Of a stretch of 64,000 nucleotides of DNA, positions 62,037-64,000 are shown piece by piece. The translations under genes and the position numbers were made by a program. Numbering within the stretch: position 1 is the stretch's first letter; every line of letters begins with the position of its first letter. The notes below the pieces were generated by a model. It was not told the DNA's origin, did not search any database, and saw only the letters and a program-made list of their open reading frames with translations. Source of the DNA: Flavivirga jejuensis (GTDB taxonomy: Bacteria > Bacteroidota > Bacteroidia > Flavobacteriales > Flavobacteriaceae); contig NZ_JAUOEL010000005.1 of assembly GCF_030540765.1 (NCBI RefSeq), positions 124,001 to 188,000 of the forward strand. The letters run 5' to 3'.

Positions 62037-63448
62037 ATTTTTAGTTTAATGGATTTATATAATTTTACATACTCTTTTGCAGATGCGTTCCAGGAATGGT
62101 TAATTTCCATAATCTGCTCACTTAATTTTTTATAAGTGTTATTGTTATTGTAGAGGGAAACGCCTCTGTTAATGGCGTTTGTTATATCTGAAATGGTAAC
62201 GTCTTTATGACAAATACCGAATCCGTTTTTTTCTGAGATGTCTATAACAGTATCTTTAAGTCCACCAATACTTCTTACAATTGGTATGGTGCCATATCTT
62301 AAGGCATACATTTGGTTTAAGCCACAGGGCTCAACTCTAGATGGCATGAGTAAAAAATCTGCTCCAGCATAAATAATATGTGATAATGCTTCGTCGTATC
62401 CTATAAAAGCATTGTATGTACCTTTATAATCTTTTTTAAGAGCTTCTAGCTGAATTTCCACCTCATCATGCCCCGAGCCTAATAATAAGATTGAGGCGTC
62501 TCCTTTTTCAAGAGTCTCTTTAAATGTTTCAGGAAAGAGATCAGATCCTTTTTCTCCAACTAATCTACCAATAAAAGCAAAAAGCGGTTTGTTAGGATCT
62601 AAATTAAAAGTATCACATAAATGTTTTTTGTTTTCCTTTTTTCCCGAAACGACTGTTTTGGTATTGTAATTAGAAATAAGGTAGTTGTCGGTTTCAGGAT
62701 TCCATACATTCCAATCTATACCATTTAGAATACCAGAACATTTTGCACTTTCATGATTTAGTAAATCTTCTAATCCGTTGGCAGATTGTTTTAATTCTTC
62801 CATATAGCTGGGAGAAACTGTGGTAACTTTCCAAGCACATTTTATTGCCGCTGCTAATGGGTTTATATTGTTACCCCAATCTAAAAGCCCTACATTTTCA
62901 AAATTAAAAGCGGGAATTAAGTTTACTTTTTTGTGAGAGAACCACCCCTGGTATTGTGCATTATGTATGGTTAAAATAGTGGGGATTTTTCTAAAACTCT
63001 CATATTTAAAACTTTCTTGGAGCATAAAAGGTGTTAGTCCTGTATGATGATCGTGACAGTGTATGTAATCGGGGTGTTTATCCCAAGTTAACATCCAATC
63101 TAAAACGGCAATTTGAAAGGCTAAAAACCGCTCGGTATCGTCATTAGAATACACATATTCTTTGAACAAAAGTTCGGGAACATCAACAAAAAATAAGTCA
63201 AAACCTAAAAGAGGTTCTTTTAAGCTTAATATTTTAAAAGGGAATGATGTGTCTCCTAAGCTTAATTCAGACTTATAAATGGTATTAAATGTATTGGTTT
63301 TGGTAAACTTGTTATTATAAAAAGGCATAATAACCTGAGATGAAACTGTCGCATTATTTTGATATTTAGGTAACGCTCCAACAACATCTGCTAATCCTCC
63401 TACTTTGGCTACGGGGTAGCATTCTGCACTTATGTGTACAACATTCAT
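62033..63448 (-). CDS. glgA: Glycogen synthase (ADP-glucose type)
   Basis: 471 residues, GT5 family. N-terminal ADP-glucose site KVGGLADVVGALP (16-28), HDHHTG (about 136-141), and the C-terminal Rossmann part with FAFIGRLVGEKGSDLF and the SRVEPCGLNQMYALRYGTIPIV motif (about 369-390). It extends alpha-1,4 chains. It is the first gene of the glgA-glgC-glgB run. Confidence 0.97.
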   Translation of the reverse strand: MNVVHISAECYPVAKVGGLADVVGALPKYQNNATVSSQVIMPFYNNKFTKTNTFNTIYKSELSLGDTSFPFKILSLKEPLLGFDLFFVDVPELLFKEYVYSNDDTERFLAFQIAVLDWMLTWDKHPDYIHCHDHHTGLTPFMLQESFKYESFRKIPTILTIHNAQYQGWFSHKKVNLIPAFNFENVGLLDWGNNINPLAAAIKCAWKVTTVSPSYMEELKQSANGLEDLLNHESAKCSGILNGIDWNVWNPETDNYLISNYNTKTVVSGKKENKKHLCDTFNLDPNKPLFAFIGRLVGEKGSDLFPETFKETLEKGDASILLLGSGHDEVEIQLEALKKDYKGTYNAFIGYDEALSHIIYAGADFLLMPSRVEPCGLNQMYALRYGTIPIVRSIGGLKDTVIDISEKNGFGICHKDVTISDITNAINRGVSLYNNNNTYKKLSEQIMEINHSWNASAKEYVKLYKSIKLKI

Positions 63449-63476
63449 ATATAATTTTGCATATCTTATAAACTTA

Positions 63477-63484
63477 CAAAATTA
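63477..63484 (-). promoter_or_regulatory. Possible -7 box (TAATTTTG) of the glg operon
   Basis: On the minus strand TAATTTTG fits TAnnTTTG, about 29 bases before the glgA start. No TTG at the expected spacing was found, so the call is weak. The rest of the 451-base divergent gap (to 63899) is AT-rich and shows no gene. Confidence 0.4.
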
Positions 63485-63899
63485 TTATCTAAAATTTTTG
63501 ACGTACTCTATTTTTGAAGAAAAAAGAGCATATTTACAAATAATCGAAATTATTGTTAAGTAATCGCATTAAATACCTTGTTTTAATTTTAATTGTTCAA
63601 TTAAATTTAGTGATAATAACTAGTTGGTACTGTTTGGGTTCTGACAATATAAACGAGAAAATCACTTTTGAAAGTAACTTTTTTAACCATTCAATGTAAA
63701 ACAGTACAAACGAATTATAGTCTTTTCTTAAGGATATTTTTTAATAAAAGTTTTTTGGGTGATTGAATTTGCATGGAATATGGAATAATGATTAAATCAG
63801 TCAAAATGAAATATTGTTCGTATTTTTATTAGGTTAATTTTCTTTAGCTTTAAAGAAAAACTATATTAGCTCAAAATTTAACAAAATAACCTTATAATT

Positions 63900-64000
63900 A
63901 TGAAAAAACTTATGTTATCTGCTCTATTAATTGGAGCTTTAGGATTTACATCATGCGGAAGTGATGATGATGGTGATTCAGCGAAAAGCTGTGAAACATT
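63900..64000 (+). CDS. Lipoprotein, 5' end only (partial)
   Basis: The frame opens at ATG (63900): MKKLMLSALLIGALGFTSC, a lipobox with Cys19, then GSDDDGDSAKSCET and the window ends. It is transcribed divergently from glgA. Nothing beyond the signal can be read, so the function is unknown; the run of Asp after the Cys is common in surface lipoproteins of this phylum. Confidence 0.8.
   Translation, partial: MKKLMLSALLIGALGFTSCGSDDDGDSAKSCET

Noticed and set aside
1-64000. tRNA, rRNA or CRISPR arrays
   Set aside because: No cloverleaf-like gene, rRNA stretch or regularly spaced repeats were recognised by eye. A tRNA or RNA-family scan would settle small RNAs, which I cannot exclude.

Overview
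The window looks like a chromosome segment of a member of the Flavobacteriaceae (Bacteroidota). The DNA is very AT-rich. Several promoters fit the Bacteroidota pattern TTG-N18-TAnnTTTG. One protein carries a type IX secretion (gliding-motility type) C-terminal sorting region, and DUF4175, S41 peptidase/rnpA and LytTR two-component genes occur in arrangements usual for flavobacteria.

Layout. 0-6 kb: small membrane and secreted proteins, an acyltransferase, an SPFH/band-7 protein, an outer-membrane protein and a Tat/lipoprotein glycosidase-like protein. 6-8.2 kb: an orphan HTH protein and an AbiE-type type IV toxin-antitoxin pair with a palindrome over its promoter. 8.5-15 kb: gltX, dinD, a 1152-residue DUF4175 coiled-coil protein overlapping ybeY. 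15.3-20.7 kb: mnmG (gidA) bracketed by two parS-type palindromes, a methyltransferase, an OmpH-like lipoprotein, then a 1.35 kb gene-free, extremely AT-rich stretch with one perfect DnaA box, which I propose as an oriC candidate; rpiB follows. A third parS palindrome lies at 31.9 kb and rnpA at 26.3-26.7 kb. 20.7-33.4 kb: CDF transporter, GNAT, a T9SS leucine-rich-repeat protein with an OmpA protein, S41 peptidase, a GCS2-CBS fusion with an AstE-like deacylase, two thioredoxin-fold lipoproteins and an LRR lipoprotein flanked by direct repeats.

33.8-41.1 kb is an accessory island. Two ~149 bp elements with inverted ends (MITE-like) lie in opposite orientation around a DUF3592 gene, a group II intron with its reverse transcriptase, an unknown gene, the decayed 3' end of a tyrosine recombinase and a small secreted protein. 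Next come short, mostly minus-strand orphan genes (lipoprotein, HTH regulator, HAD hydrolase, RelE-like toxin, unknowns) separated by similar GTT...AAC border sequences, which resembles a cassette array.

41.3-64 kb is metabolic: M1 and S8 peptidases with an MBL hydrolase, a UspA-SulP pair divergent from a cation/proton antiporter, a LytS/LytTR-type two-component system followed by a thioredoxin-fold protein without CxxC, and a glycogen operon (glgA-glgC-glgB, then a GH31 glucosidase). The window ends inside a lipoprotein gene. Several dispersed intergenic repeat families sit just downstream of stop codons. No rRNA, tRNA or CRISPR array was recognised. All calls come from reading the sequence; no database search was run.
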